Notes: generated by a model not told the origin, from the sequence alone. Shown: positions 13,354 through 23,269, counted from the stretch's first letter. The stretch is DNA of 64,000 bases from Saprospiraceae bacterium (GCA_016706365.1 JADJJU010000002.1:186001-250000), one strand, 5' to 3'. Program-made: numbers and translations.

Positions 13354-16300
13354 TTAGGTTGGATCCATTTCATAATAAGTCCATGTCTGATAGTCATTTC
13401 CTGACACACCTTCCATTTTATAGCTTCTGCCCAGTGCTGACCATTGGGCCCAGTTTCTTGCATTTCTGAAGTTTACTTCAAATTCCCATGCAAGGTCATC
13501 ATTGCTGACATGAGACATAACTCCGCTCAGTGTAGCTGTTCCATCTCCAAATTGTACAAAATTGGCACTTTCTACTTTGAAGTAATTATTTGGTGCTCCC
13601 GGCATTTCTGTGAACCATGCCATTCTTTGCACATTCTCAGGTAAGTAATTCATATTCGAAACATCACTGAATTGAACACTTTCGAGTGCCTGGATAGTTG
13701 TTTCTTCACACTCTACTGTTGGGCTACCACAATTGTCAGTAGCACTAAATGGTACAAACTGAGGAGCGGCAGTTGCGCATGTGATCGTTATATTTTCATT
13801 TATCGGTGCAAATACCGGAGCTTCATTGTCTTCAATAGTTACAGTCCGGGTAGCAGTAGCAGTATTTCCGCAAACATCCGTAGCAGTGAATGTTCTTACT
13901 ATCACAAATTCATTTGCACAGTTTCCATCAATTGTATCTCTTGTTTCATTTACAGTAACATTACCACAATTATCCGTAGCTAATGCAGGTGCATATGTAA
14001 GGATATCATCGCATGAAGCTGTCATGTTTGCAGGAACTGAAGTGAATGTCGGATTTGTATTATCGACATAAGTGATTGTTCTGGTTACAGTAGTTTGATT
14101 TCCACAAACATCAGTAGCTATATAAGTTTCAATTCCCTGAACACCACAATTACCCACTACATTTGGAAGGATAGTTTGTACATTAATTGTTCCTGCACAA
14201 TTGTCAGTAAATATTGGAGTGTAAGGAGGAACAACCTGACCACAATTGATAGTCAGATTAACCGGAGGATTAGTATTTATAGGAGCTGAATCATCTACAA
14301 CTGTTATGGTTTGGGATGCGGTTGCTGTATTACCACAGATATCAGTAGCTGTGAAAATTCTCACCTTAGTATATTCATTGACACAAGCTCCGGGAATAGT
14401 ACTTATTGAAACAGTCACAGTAGCTGTCCCGCAATTATCAGTGGCAGTTGCATTTGCATAAGTCAGATTATCTTCACAAGAAGCTGTATAATTTGCAGGA
14501 ACATTTGTGAATGTTGGAGGAGTATTGTCAACTACTGAGATGATTTGATATGCAAAGGACTCATTTCCGCATTCATCGACTGCTCTGAATGTACGATGTA
14601 TTTCATATCTTTTAATACAGTTTCCTTCAATTGTATCCCTTGGAAGCTCAGTTACTGTAACATCGCCGCAGGCATCTGTAGCATCTGCATTTGCATAAAC
14701 TAGAACATCCTGACAATTTGCTGTATAATTTGCAGGAACATAAGTAAATGTAGGTGCAGTCTCATCAGTGATTAGAATTGTCTGAGTTTGAGTTGCAGAA
14801 TTACCGCATGGATCTGTAGCAACACAAGTTCTTGTAATGATTTCTACACATTCTTCGATTGGAGGCTGACATCCCAGATTCAGATTGAAATCTGCCTGAA
14901 TGCTACTCCTGTTATATGTTTGACCATTATGAATAATTTGCCCACTATATTTCATCCATCCACCGAAACCAAAATCAGATGTGAACACATTTCCCCAATT
15001 TCCCAGCTGGAAACCTTTCATAAAATTGGTAGGAGTATGTGCTACAGTAAGATTTGATCCCAGATATGCTCTTATTCCTGTAAAAGTATTGGACTGCGTT
15101 GGATCCATCTCATAATAAGTCAAATTTTGATATGCACTTCCTCCACCATTTGTCATATATGTTCTGCCCAATGCTGACCATTGAGTCCAGTTGCGTGCAT
15201 TTCTGAAATGCACTTCAAACTCCCAGGCTAACTGATCATTTGTTGTATGAGACATTATACCAGAAATTTTAGCAGTACCGTCTCCATAACGGATAAATTG
15301 TGCTGATTCTACTTTGAAGTAATTATTGCTGGCACCTGGCATCTGCTCAAAATAAGCGATCCGGTCATATGTCTCATCAGGTGCATTCATATTGCCAACT
15401 GCGCAAATCTGCAATCCTTCTTCGGTTTGAATAGTAGTCTCATCGCAAACTACATTGACATTTCCGGAGTTATCTGTGGCTGTAAAAGGCACAAATGGAG
15501 GGATTGGCGCTGTGCAATTTAATGTTAGTGTCTCAGTTACGGGTGTAAAGACAGGTGGGACATTATCTATGATTGTAAGTAATGCAGAGCAAGATGAAGA
15601 ATTTCCACAAGCATCAGTTGCTGTGAAAACGATAGTATGCTCTCCGCAACCCAGAGTGCTATTATAATTATTGGTCACTGTAACACCTCCGCATTCATCA
15701 TCAGCAGTAACACCGGCCAACCAGGCCTGGATGGTCTGATTCAAATTACCCTGTCCAGTTGTAACTACTAAATCTTCTGCACATGCCAGAGAAGGTGCGC
15801 AATCTAGTTTACCCAATTTGAATTTGAAAACCAGTTCCGCTCCTGTTGGCATGTAACCGGTCCAATCCATTTTGGCCATACCGGTAATAGTGAAACCATT
15901 CTGAAAGTCTGCTCCTGTCAATATCTCATTGATATATTGTGTATAGTTGCTATTATTTGCCTGTCCGTATACTTCATTTAGTGGAGTTCCATTAATTGCT
16001 AAATTATTAATCAACAATGTGCTGCTTTTCTTAATAACACCATACAGCCAGATTCCGTCAAATTCCAAAGGCCAATCATAATGAGAGGCCGGATTATACT
16101 TTAAAATTCTCTGAGTTGAACCATTCGTAACAGTGTAAATGAAACGATCTGCAGGGTTCGCAGCATTCGGATTATACACTAAGGAAAAAGGAACATCTAC
16201 TCCTTTTGGCCATATAAATTGCTGATTCGCATAAGCAGTGTATGGACTAAAATTATGTATACCTAATTCATTTTCACCTGAATTTGTGTTATTACCAATT

Positions 16301-17238
16301 CTGCCATCGGTAACAAAGAAAAACTCATTGAATTCATTTATTACTTCTGTAGAATTGTTGAATGTAGTCGAATTAATTCCGGATGGCCAGCAATTATTTG
16401 AATTTCCACCCGCAAAGACCGGTGCTTCATCATCTACAACAGTGATGACTTGTGTACATGTTTGTGTTTCGTTGCAACTGTTTGTTACTCTCCAAACTCT
16501 TTGAATAGTTCCTGTATTATTACAACCATTCAGGGATGTAAAGTCTTCATATGTAACATTTGGACCACCTGTTGCGCTGCCAGTGCTGGCAGGAGTGGTA
16601 TTGGTTCCACAATCTCTCGTGACATTAGGAGGACAATTAAGAACTAACGGATCACAGTCATCACAGTCTGAGAGATCCAGAGTCTTGGTATATGATGTCG
16701 TTCCATGCTTAAGAGTTACTTGCATTGTTACGATTTGAACCGAGGCATCCACTACAAATTCGAAAATTTCCCAGTCACCATTTTTGAATGAGAAATTTCC
16801 GGATTCAAATTTTATACTGTTGTATCCTGGCAGTCCACTATTACCCGTTGGGTTTTCAACATTATAATTTCCCAGATTTCCCTGATAAGATGAATTATCG
16901 TTTGGCGACTCAGCTTCTACTCCTGTTGGCAATTCAAATGCAGCAAAGGAAATGCTGTTATTACATGCCCCTCCATTACTGCTGGTTTGAATTTTGATCC
17001 TGTAGGTACGCAAACCACCACTGGTCGTAACATCCAATACCTTAATAGTACCGCAGTTGTAGGATACTTGCTCACAGTATTCAGTGAGATTTTTACTCAA
17101 TGAATTTGCATGAATAAATGGGTTATTGGGGGAGCTCTTTGGTTTAACGTTGTCCAGAGAAAAGGACATAAAAGGCAAAAGAGTGACCAGGAGGATTGGG
17201 TACACCAATCTTCCAAAGGAAGCTGCAGTCGGTTTCAT
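13354..17238 (-). CDS. Giant HYR-repeat surface protein, N-terminal segment with signal peptide
   Basis: Residues 1-28 form a Sec signal peptide (MKPTAASFGRLVYPILLV then a hydrophobic core). Order after it: a ~150-residue unrecognised beta-rich domain (about 45-195), a HYR module (200-270), a ~205-residue domain beginning GGNSNNCWPSG that resembles choice-of-anchor-type beta sandwiches (275-480), a variant HYR module with the pattern QAWLAGVTADDECGG (490-555), a lectin-like module (about 615-805), six HYR modules and the first part of another lectin-like module. Translation stops at TAA in the context DPT-stop-TNT, where sister copies read DPTQ(A/S)NT; Gln to stop is a one-base change. The start is chosen because it gives the only signal peptide. 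Likely exported to the surface (T9SS in this phylum). Confidence 0.85.
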   Translation of the reverse strand: MKPTAASFGRLVYPILLVTLLPFMSFSLDNVKPKSSPNNPFIHANSLSKNLTEYCEQVSYNCGTIKVLDVTTSGGLRTYRIKIQTSSNGGACNNSISFAAFELPTGVEAESPNDNSSYQGNLGNYNVENPTGNSGLPGYNSIKFESGNFSFKNGDWEIFEFVVDASVQIVTMQVTLKHGTTSYTKTLDLSDCDDCDPLVLNCPPNVTRDCGTNTTPASTGSATGGPNVTYEDFTSLNGCNNTGTIQRVWRVTNSCNETQTCTQVITVVDDEAPVFAGGNSNNCWPSGINSTTFNNSTEVINEFNEFFFVTDGRIGNNTNSGENELGIHNFSPYTAYANQQFIWPKGVDVPFSLVYNPNAANPADRFIYTVTNGSTQRILKYNPASHYDWPLEFDGIWLYGVIKKSSTLLINNLAINGTPLNEVYGQANNSNYTQYINEILTGADFQNGFTITGMAKMDWTGYMPTGAELVFKFKLGKLDCAPSLACAEDLVVTTGQGNLNQTIQAWLAGVTADDECGGVTVTNNYNSTLGCGEHTIVFTATDACGNSSSCSALLTIIDNVPPVFTPVTETLTLNCTAPIPPFVPFTATDNSGNVNVVCDETTIQTEEGLQICAVGNMNAPDETYDRIAYFEQMPGASNNYFKVESAQFIRYGDGTAKISGIMSHTTNDQLAWEFEVHFRNARNWTQWSALGRTYMTNGGGSAYQNLTYYEMDPTQSNTFTGIRAYLGSNLTVAHTPTNFMKGFQLGNWGNVFTSDFGFGGWMKYSGQIIHNGQTYNRSSIQADFNLNLGCQPPIEECVEIITRTCVATDPCGNSATQTQTILITDETAPTFTYVPANYTANCQDVLVYANADATDACGDVTVTELPRDTIEGNCIKRYEIHRTFRAVDECGNESFAYQIISVVDNTPPTFTNVPANYTASCEDNLTYANATATDNCGTATVTVSISTIPGACVNEYTKVRIFTATDICGNTATASQTITVVDDSAPINTNPPVNLTINCGQVVPPYTPIFTDNCAGTINVQTILPNVVGNCGVQGIETYIATDVCGNQTTVTRTITYVDNTNPTFTSVPANMTASCDDILTYAPALATDNCGNVTVNETRDTIDGNCANEFVIVRTFTATDVCGNTATATRTVTIEDNEAPVFAPINENITITCATAAPQFVPFSATDNCGSPTVECEETTIQALESVQFSDVSNMNYLPENVQRMAWFTEMPGAPNNYFKVESANFVQFGDGTATLSGVMSHVSNDDLAWEFEVNFRNARNWAQWSALGRSYKMEGVSGNDYQTWTYYEMDPT

Positions 17239-17694
17239 AATCTAGGGTTTAAGTATCCGTATAAGGTTGTTGATTAAATTGCTCGTCTGAAATTAGGTTG
17301 TTGTGCTGCTTATTAAATAGACCTTAATATTATCACAGCATGAAAGTAACACCACTATACAGATCAAACAGGTGCTCTTGAGTGAAGTAGTCCTTTTTTT
17401 TATTGAAGCCCCCCTAAACCTCTTGGGAGCAATCGATGCATTTCTCTAATAATCCCCAATACCTAAATTGTTGATTATCATTTAAATATTATTCAAAAAT
17501 AATATGTGATGAAATGTATTGACAAAAAATCAAAAGGTATAATGCCCGGATTTTGAATAAAATAGAATCAGAATAAGCGATTTTTGAAGAAGAAAATCTT
17601 TTCGTATTTTTATTGGCAGGCAAGAATTACAATATCTTTCAGAGTAATTCTCCGAAAAAATACAATTTTGACTATCAGAACTTGCAATTCCAGC
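17239..17694. other. Intergenic region upstream of the giant gene
   Basis: 456 bp between the start of the giant gene and the end of the Wzi/RemB-like gene, both on the minus strand. It is AT-rich in its right half and must hold the promoter of the giant gene, but I could not find a convincing TAnnTTTG box near the start. No ORF, tRNA or strong hairpin seen. Confidence 0.5.
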
Positions 17695-18853
17695 TTAAAG
17701 ATCGTGGTAACGGTTCATTAATGGAGTTCGTAATCCGGCAAAAAACCATGTGAATGGCATATTTGGGCCGGGGTTGAGCACCAAATGTTTTTCAAATCGG
17801 AGCCTTATTCCGGCTTCAAACATTAATCCGGTGGAAAGATTGATAATGTATCCAGCAGACAGCTTGAAATTTCCTTTCCTGATTGAATTTCCATTGGGTA
17901 TAAAATAACCGAGATCACCCAAAGGTCTGTCATTATAACTGGCAAACAAATCGTTGCCGGTATTTATTTGAGCGTTAAATCCAGCTTCCCCGAAATTGAA
18001 AAACAATTCAGAATACAATCTCTTGTATCTGAGTTGCGCATGTATCAGCCACTCTCTAAAGCTGGATCCCCAGGGATGGGCAAGTGGGTCATTGAGATGA
18101 GCGTAATTGGTGAGTGAACTTCTATGACTATAGACGAAAGGTCTGACAGTATTGTGCTCCAAAGTAACTGAGAAATTACCACGAGGGAATACTCCTGCAT
18201 ATTTTAATCCAAATTGCCATGCATACAAATTTAACCAGTTTCCTTCCTTCCATTCACGCAAAGCACTTATTTTAAAATCATCTATAAAAATCTGGGCATA
18301 TGCCCTCAAACCCTTAGTGATGGTGTATCCTGTTCCTCCTCCCAACATAGCATTCCCGGTTGTGAATCCTGTGCTATACTCCAGAGTACGGTAGAAAATT
18401 ATAGGATTAAGATAATGAAGATCCCAGTTTCCTGTGGCCCTGGTAGTATCACTTCCGAGTACGATGGTTTCAAAAACATTAATGTTCCACCGTTTTGTAA
18501 TATTCCAGCTTAAAAGATGTGTTGCAGTATGCTTTCTGTAGTTAATTCCGCCAAATTGAGCTGAACGCGTATCATCCAAATGAGTGGACCAGATATTGAT
18601 ATATTTAAGACTTCCTATTGTTGTTTCTAATCTGAAAAACGTATAAGGCATTGCATTGTCGGAAAGAATCAGCGATCTGTATCCTTCACCTAAAAATTGT
18701 TTACTATGGCCCAGGGTGAAATTGAAATAATTATTGGGTGCATAGTTGATTTCTGCCATAGCCTGAGAAAAATCAAATCCATTATTTTTGTATCCTCTGG
18801 CCCAGCCCCAGCCTAATGCATTATGGGATCTTTGATATTTTAATGCATATACC
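17695..18853 (-). CDS. Wzi/RemB-like outer-membrane protein, C-terminal beta-barrel part (frameshifted gene)
   Basis: Encodes alternating amphipathic beta strands ending in FAGLRTPLMNRYHDL, typical of an outer-membrane barrel. The motif NNYFNFTLGHSKQFLGEGYR and the aromatic girdle match the capsule-assembly Wzi / gliding-motility RemB-type proteins of Bacteroidota. The first ATG (18759, MAEINYAP) is internal: the frame is open upstream to about 18853 and reads VYALKYQRSHNALGWGWARG, which continues the upstream fragment ending QGRFPRY. The two parts join if one G is restored in the AGG(G)TAT context near 18853. Together with the upstream fragment the gene would encode about 590 residues, a normal length. 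It sits beside CapD-like and WecB genes, supporting a surface-polysaccharide role. Confidence 0.7.
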
Positions 18854-19464
18854 TCGGGAACCTACCCTGGTTTTCTGTTACCATGGAATAAAAACTGAAT
18901 TTTCCAATATTACCATTGACCCACAGTCCCCTGGTATTAAGGAAATTAGTATTCCAGGCTGCATTTCTCTCTGTGCCCAATTCCAGATTTAGAATAGGAT
19001 TAATGCTGACATTGAATCGTTCATGTCGATTGTTTTTTGATTCCCGGAGCTCAATCAGGGATGAATTAAAAATCTTATTATGAAGTCCTCTTCTAAATCG
19101 GGATGTATGATTCCCGGACCAAAACTCAGGCTGTGCGGCTTCCATCACAGAGTCAGCCCCAGTCAGATAAAAATGCCTGAAAGGAGCAGCTGACCAATCA
19201 AATGATTGATCATCCCAGGTCATTCGATCCATCATATCATATCGGTATGGTTTGACCCCGAGATGGATTCTTTTATTCTGATCTCCGGCAAGATACACGC
19301 TCTGAACGTACAAGTCATCGAGATGTGTTAAAGGCATCGTTGCATATCTCGCTGTGCGAAGTTTAATTGTTGCTTCAGGCCCTCGGAATCGAGTCTGCCT
19401 GAGCAAATATATATAATGGATTTAAGAAGAAAACCAACCCAATTGCAAGGAATCTGATTATCAT
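18840..19464 (-). CDS. Wzi/RemB-like outer-membrane protein, N-terminal part (frameshifted gene)
   Basis: A signal peptide starts at ATG 19464 (MIIRFLAIGLVFF, cleavage after IFAQ) in one frame and reaches ADSIPR; the next residues, PEATIKLRTARYATMPLTHL, are in another frame. Removing one G from the GAGGGCC run near 19385 joins them. The segment continues through a domain with INPILNLELGTERN and NTRGLWVNGNIGKFSFY and stops at 18840 after RYMH because of a second one-base shift. The two shifts are +1 and -1, so the downstream frame equals the signal-peptide frame. The ATG-less start at 19406 (a TTG) is not a real start. Confidence 0.65.
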
Positions 19465-19613
19465 TATTTTGAGTTTGACCCTGACTTGAATAAATAGAAC
19501 TTAACCCTTATACTTTCAATAATTAAATGTAAGCCCTTAAGTTTAATTAAACATAATGGGGCAAAAAATTAACGAAAAATGTATTTACCCGGACCCAATG
19601 TCTTTAGAATTAA

Positions 19614-21617
19614 TTAAATATAATTATAGATAAAAGAGCACTCAATTAATGAATATTGAGTGAAAAAAATCAAACAGAAATTTTTAAAAACTGAGGAATT
19701 ATTCCTGAATCGAGGAATCAAGAGTTGAAAATCTGGAATTGTTGGAAACGATCCGGGAATAAAAGACTTAAGTCTTCTGATTAGCATATACTCATTTTCT
19801 CCTTCAATACTGCGCTCCATTTCGCTCATAAACATTTTAACTTTATGGCGATTCTGAATCATTGTTTTTGCAATCAGGATTTGTGGGTGGTGAGTTGGCA
19901 ACGTATTCTCTTCATTTGCCAACAATTCCTCAAATAGTTTTTCACCTGGCCTCAAACCTGAGAATTGAATTTCTATATCCTTATTCAATCTTAAGCCTGA
20001 AAGTCTTATCATTTTCTTAGCCAAATCAAGTATTTTAACGGATTCCCCCATATCAAATACAAATATTTCACCTCCATTACCCATCGCACCTGCCTCTAAG
20101 ACCAGGTTGCAAGCTTCAGGAATAGTCATAAAATATCTCGTAATATCCGGGTGAGTAATAGTAACAGGTCCTCCTTTTTCAATTTGTCTTTTGAAAACAG
20201 GAATTACAGATCCGTTGGAGCCTAACACATTACCAAATCTGGTGGTAATAAACTGTGTCCCCACCATGGGTTCAGCAGCAAAAGATTGTACATAAACTTC
20301 TGCCATTCTTTTACTGGCACCCATAACATTTGTTGGATTTACAGCTTTGTCAGTTGAAACCATAACGAATTTCTTTACACCAAACTCAACAGCCAGATCA
20401 GCTAAAATCCTGGTGCCCATTACATTTGTCTGTATAGCCTCATATGGATTTTCTTCCATCATGGGAACATGCTTGTAAGCAGCCGCATGATAAATCATCG
20501 ATGGTCTGTAACGCTTGAAAAGCTGTGTCATCCGTTGCTGATTGGTCACATCTCCTACCACCCATTTGATCTTTGAATGTTGTTTGGGGAACTGATGTTT
20601 CAATTCTATTTCAAGATCAAAGAGTGGACTTTCAGCTTGATCCAAAAGGATAATTTCTACAGGTTCATAATGAAGTAACTGTCTGGCAATCTCGGAACCA
20701 ATAGATCCCGCTGCACCTGTAACCAATATAATTTTATTCTGAACTGAACGATTGATATTGACGCTATCCAATTTGATCGCTTCTCTCTCCAGCAAATCTT
20801 CAATTTTGACATTTTTTATCTGTCTGCCTGTCAGGGAACCCTGTATCCAACTATGAACCGGAGGCACCACGCCAATTCTAACCTCAGCTTCTAAAGCCAT
20901 CTCAGCTACTTCTTTTCTTCTCTGAGGGTGTAAATCTTTGATTGCAATTATGAGTTCCTGAACATTTTGCTTTTTAGGCTTCCCATTTTTAAGGTAAGCT
21001 TCTACTGAATATACAGGGATTCCATCTACTTGTTTATTCCACTTCGCAGGATTATCATCCAGATAAGCAACAACAACATATTTTCTGGCATCATCTTTAA
21101 GGAGAGAATTCTGTGTAATTATTCCTAAAGTGCCTGCTCCATAGATGACTACATGAGTAGCTTCTACTTTGCTGCTTTTGCCAAAATATCTGAAAGTGGC
21201 TTTTATGGCAAATCGAAGGGCCAACAAGAAAAACAATGAAAGGAAAAAATGTATAAAAAGAACTGATCTTGACAATTCAAGCCATAAAGCACTGGTATTG
21301 AAAGAGAAGAATGATATTATTGTCCCAATAAATAGGGAAAGCATCGTGGCCTGCAATACTTTTAATGCATCATACAATCCCGTATGTCTCACAATTCCGG
21401 TGTAAGAGCGGGCAATCAGGAAGCTTATAAGGTAAAAAGAAGTGACAAAAGCACTTTGAAGGAAAACCACTTTAGGAAGTAGTGAACTAATTTCAAAATT
21501 GAACCTAAGCAAAACCGCAATGTGATAGCAAAAAAACACTATAAATACATCCAGGGTTAAGACTACCCATTTGGATACGATTCTGTTACTCAACCAGCTA
21601 TATAGCTCGATGATCAT
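19614..21617 (-). CDS. CapD/FlaA1-type membrane nucleoside-diphosphate-sugar dehydratase/epimerase
   Basis: Four or five N-terminal membrane segments (residues ~15-135) precede a first Rossmann-like domain (GAGTLG at ~157) and the catalytic NAD-binding SDR domain (GAAGSIGSEIARQLL at ~298; later DKAVNPTNVMGASKRMAE, where Met replaces the usual Tyr as in large WbpM/CapD-type 4,6-dehydratases). Predicted role: conversion of UDP-GlcNAc to a 4-keto-6-deoxy sugar for capsule or O-antigen. Neighbouring WecB and the Wzi-like protein fit this. The last ~28 residues (NNSSVFKNFCLIFFTQ onward) look unnatural and cover a terminator-like hairpin at 19638-19661; one extra T in GATTTTC near 19730 would instead end the protein as DFSTLDSSIQE, so the annotated C-terminus may be a frameshift product. 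Confidence 0.9.
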   Translation of the reverse strand: MIIELYSWLSNRIVSKWVVLTLDVFIVFFCYHIAVLLRFNFEISSLLPKVVFLQSAFVTSFYLISFLIARSYTGIVRHTGLYDALKVLQATMLSLFIGTIISFFSFNTSALWLELSRSVLFIHFFLSLFFLLALRFAIKATFRYFGKSSKVEATHVVIYGAGTLGIITQNSLLKDDARKYVVVAYLDDNPAKWNKQVDGIPVYSVEAYLKNGKPKKQNVQELIIAIKDLHPQRRKEVAEMALEAEVRIGVVPPVHSWIQGSLTGRQIKNVKIEDLLEREAIKLDSVNINRSVQNKIILVTGAAGSIGSEIARQLLHYEPVEIILLDQAESPLFDLEIELKHQFPKQHSKIKWVVGDVTNQQRMTQLFKRYRPSMIYHAAAYKHVPMMEENPYEAIQTNVMGTRILADLAVEFGVKKFVMVSTDKAVNPTNVMGASKRMAEVYVQSFAAEPMVGTQFITTRFGNVLGSNGSVIPVFKRQIEKGGPVTITHPDITRYFMTIPEACNLVLEAGAMGNGGEIFVFDMGESVKILDLAKKMIRLSGLRLNKDIEIQFSGLRPGEKLFEELLANEENTLPTHHPQILIAKTMIQNRHKVKMFMSEMERSIEGENEYMLIRRLKSFIPGSFPTIPDFQLLIPRFRNNSSVFKNFCLIFFTQYSLIECSFIYNYI
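19638..19661 (-). terminator. Hairpin at the 3' end of the CapD-like gene
   Basis: CACTCAAT and ATTGAGTG form an 8-bp stem around an 8-nt loop, followed on the minus strand by CTCTTTTATC. It lies inside the annotated end of the CDS, which is one reason to suspect that the true stop is earlier. The T tract is weak. Confidence 0.4.
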
Positions 21618-21641
21618 TGTACGCGCGCATTATTAATGAGG

Positions 21642-21649
21642 CAAATATA
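21642..21649 (-). promoter_or_regulatory. Candidate TAnnTTTG box upstream of the CapD-like gene
   Basis: TATATTTG on the minus strand, 24 bp before the start codon, matches the Bacteroidota -7 element. No clear -33 TTG at the usual spacing, so it is tentative. Confidence 0.3.
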
Positions 21650-21978
21650 TGTCACATTTTTTAAAAACATCATATTATTTTTTAATCTGTTCAATCTCCA
21701 CTAGTAACACGATATTAACTCATACCGTTGGTTCGGATGTTAAAAAATCAACAAATTGTCAGAAGTGGTAATTTTTACAGCAATAATTGGTCTGTTTGAA
21801 TCATCGCAAAAAGTATTTAATCTTCAGTGTGGATGAGGGTATTCCTGCTGTTTCAGTTAGATAGCAAACCTGGATTTCCGGTGGTGCTTCCTTCTACTTA
21901 CGTATGAACAGCGATTCCAGGTTAAGTAAAAAGTTATTAATTATTGGAAATTCCAATAATTAAGATTCTCTTTTTTAA
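21650..21978. other. Intergenic region between wecB and the CapD-like gene
   Basis: About 330 bp, no ORF. It includes the 27-bp palindrome at 21937-21963 close to the 3' end of wecB. Confidence 0.5.
21937..21963. repeat. 27-bp perfect palindrome with TTGGAAATTCCAA core
   Basis: Two 13-bp arms (TTAATTATTGGAA and its complement) around a single A. It lies 16 bp beyond the wecB stop codon. The inner 16 bp recur at 60607-60622. It could be a bidirectional terminator without a U tract or a protein-binding site. Confidence 0.6.
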
Positions 21979-23067
21979 TTAGAATCCAGACTTAGCGTGA
22001 ATTGTATAAAGAATATCCCAAATTCGATTGGCAGCATTTCCATCCCATAGCCTGGGAATCTTTGTTTGCTTCCAATTTTCATTTTTCATCCTATCAATCA
22101 ATGCTGATAAAGAGGCTTGACTACCATCACTAAGTACATTGGTACCCATTTCAATAGTCTCCGGCCTTTCTGTTGTATTTCTTAAAGAAATGCAGGGCTT
22201 ATTTAACATAGTGCATTCTTCAGATATTCCCCCGGAGTCAGTTATAACACCTTTACAATTTAACAATAGCATTAGAAAATCGAGATATGATTGTGCCTGC
22301 ATAATCTGCAAATTTGCAGGAAGTTCTGCATCGCTGAAATCACTTTTCAACCTGGGATGTATTGGAAATATAATTTTCCAGGGGAATGCAGCCGAGGAGA
22401 TGTTCAAGATTATCTGCCTAAGAATAGCAGTATCATCGACATTTGAAGCTCTGTGCAAGGTCAATAATAAGTAAGGATTTGAACTATAACCCCGTTTAGG
22501 GTTCATTTTGTCAATGTTAACCTTAAGTGTATCAATCATTGTATTTCCTACAAAGAATACAGTTTCGGGAGATTTTCCTTCTTTCAGGAGGTTAGCTGAA
22601 GCTGATTCTGATGTTGTAAAATGTAAGTCTGTTATACTATCCGTCAGAATTCTATTGATTTCTTCGGGCATACTCATATCCCGGGATCTCAAACCTGATT
22701 CCACATGGGCGACTGGAATCTGAAGCTTTTTAGCAGTAATAGCACAAGCCATGGTTGAATTTACATCTCCAAATACCATTACCAAATCCGGTCTGTTTTT
22801 CTGTAATTCTTTTTCGAATTTTATCATAATCCCGGCTGTCTGCTCAGCGTGAGTTCCGGAACCTGCCATAAGATTAATATCCGGATCAGGCAATTGAAGA
22901 TCCTTAAATATGGCCTCACTTAATTTTGTGTCATAATGCTGGCCAGTATGAACAAACCTGATTTTAAACCAGGATTGGCCCATCATAATCCTGCGCTCAG
23001 CTTCTTTAATGATAGCAGCAACTTTGATAAAATTAGGTCTGGTTCCGGCGACGATGGTTATTTTCAT
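21979..23067 (-). CDS. wecB: UDP-N-acetylglucosamine 2-epimerase (non-hydrolysing)
   Basis: 362 residues, full length for WecB. It interconverts UDP-GlcNAc and UDP-ManNAc in the cytoplasm for surface polysaccharide synthesis. Visible motifs: GTRPNFIK at residue 8, HTGQHYD near 41, GDVNSTMA near 101, HVESGLRS and PEEINR near 120-135 (catalytic acids), HPR near 240 and TDSGGISEE near 275 that binds the UDP part. It starts with MKITIVAGTRP, the canonical N-terminus. It is in line with the CapD-like gene upstream, spaced about 360 bp, so possibly co-regulated rather than tightly operonic. Confidence 0.93.
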   Translation of the reverse strand: MKITIVAGTRPNFIKVAAIIKEAERRIMMGQSWFKIRFVHTGQHYDTKLSEAIFKDLQLPDPDINLMAGSGTHAEQTAGIMIKFEKELQKNRPDLVMVFGDVNSTMACAITAKKLQIPVAHVESGLRSRDMSMPEEINRILTDSITDLHFTTSESASANLLKEGKSPETVFFVGNTMIDTLKVNIDKMNPKRGYSSNPYLLLTLHRASNVDDTAILRQIILNISSAAFPWKIIFPIHPRLKSDFSDAELPANLQIMQAQSYLDFLMLLLNCKGVITDSGGISEECTMLNKPCISLRNTTERPETIEMGTNVLSDGSQASLSALIDRMKNENWKQTKIPRLWDGNAANRIWDILYTIHAKSGF

Positions 23068-23083
23068 GCGGATACAGTATTTA

Positions 23084-23091
23084 CAAATGTA
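23084..23091 (-). promoter_or_regulatory. Candidate TAnnTTTG box upstream of wecB
   Basis: TACATTTG on the minus strand, 17 bp before the wecB start; the -33 element is not well spaced (nearest TTG is 15 bp away). Low confidence. Confidence 0.3.
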
Positions 23092-23269
23092 ACACTAGTT
23101 GTCGTACAAGTCCTCTGCAAGTAGTTTATAAAGTTCTTCATAATAAAAATTTGCGCACTTGCATTTGCAGAACTAATATTGAATCCAAAATCAAAAAAAT
23201 AAAAACTAACAAACCTTATTCATCAACACCCGGGTTGAAAAGAGTGTTAAAAATTGAGAATTTTCTATA

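Larger units (their letters stand above)
2938..15430 (-). repeat. Five copies of a ~185-residue lectin-like module
   Basis: Copies lie at about 2938-3495, 8896-9450, 11262-11815, 13120-13680 and 14850-15420. Shared cores: YFxVExAxFxxFGDGTAxL, MxHxSNxDLAWEFEVxFRN, WSALGRxY, LTGIRAYAG, and FGFGGWMKYSG before a C-terminal LNLGC or MNCG. The copies at 11.3 and 14.9 kb are nearly identical in protein sequence. Each is preceded by a CxETT-type HYR module and followed by CVATDACGN. I cannot assign a named domain; a carbohydrate-binding beta sandwich is a guess. Confidence 0.75.
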
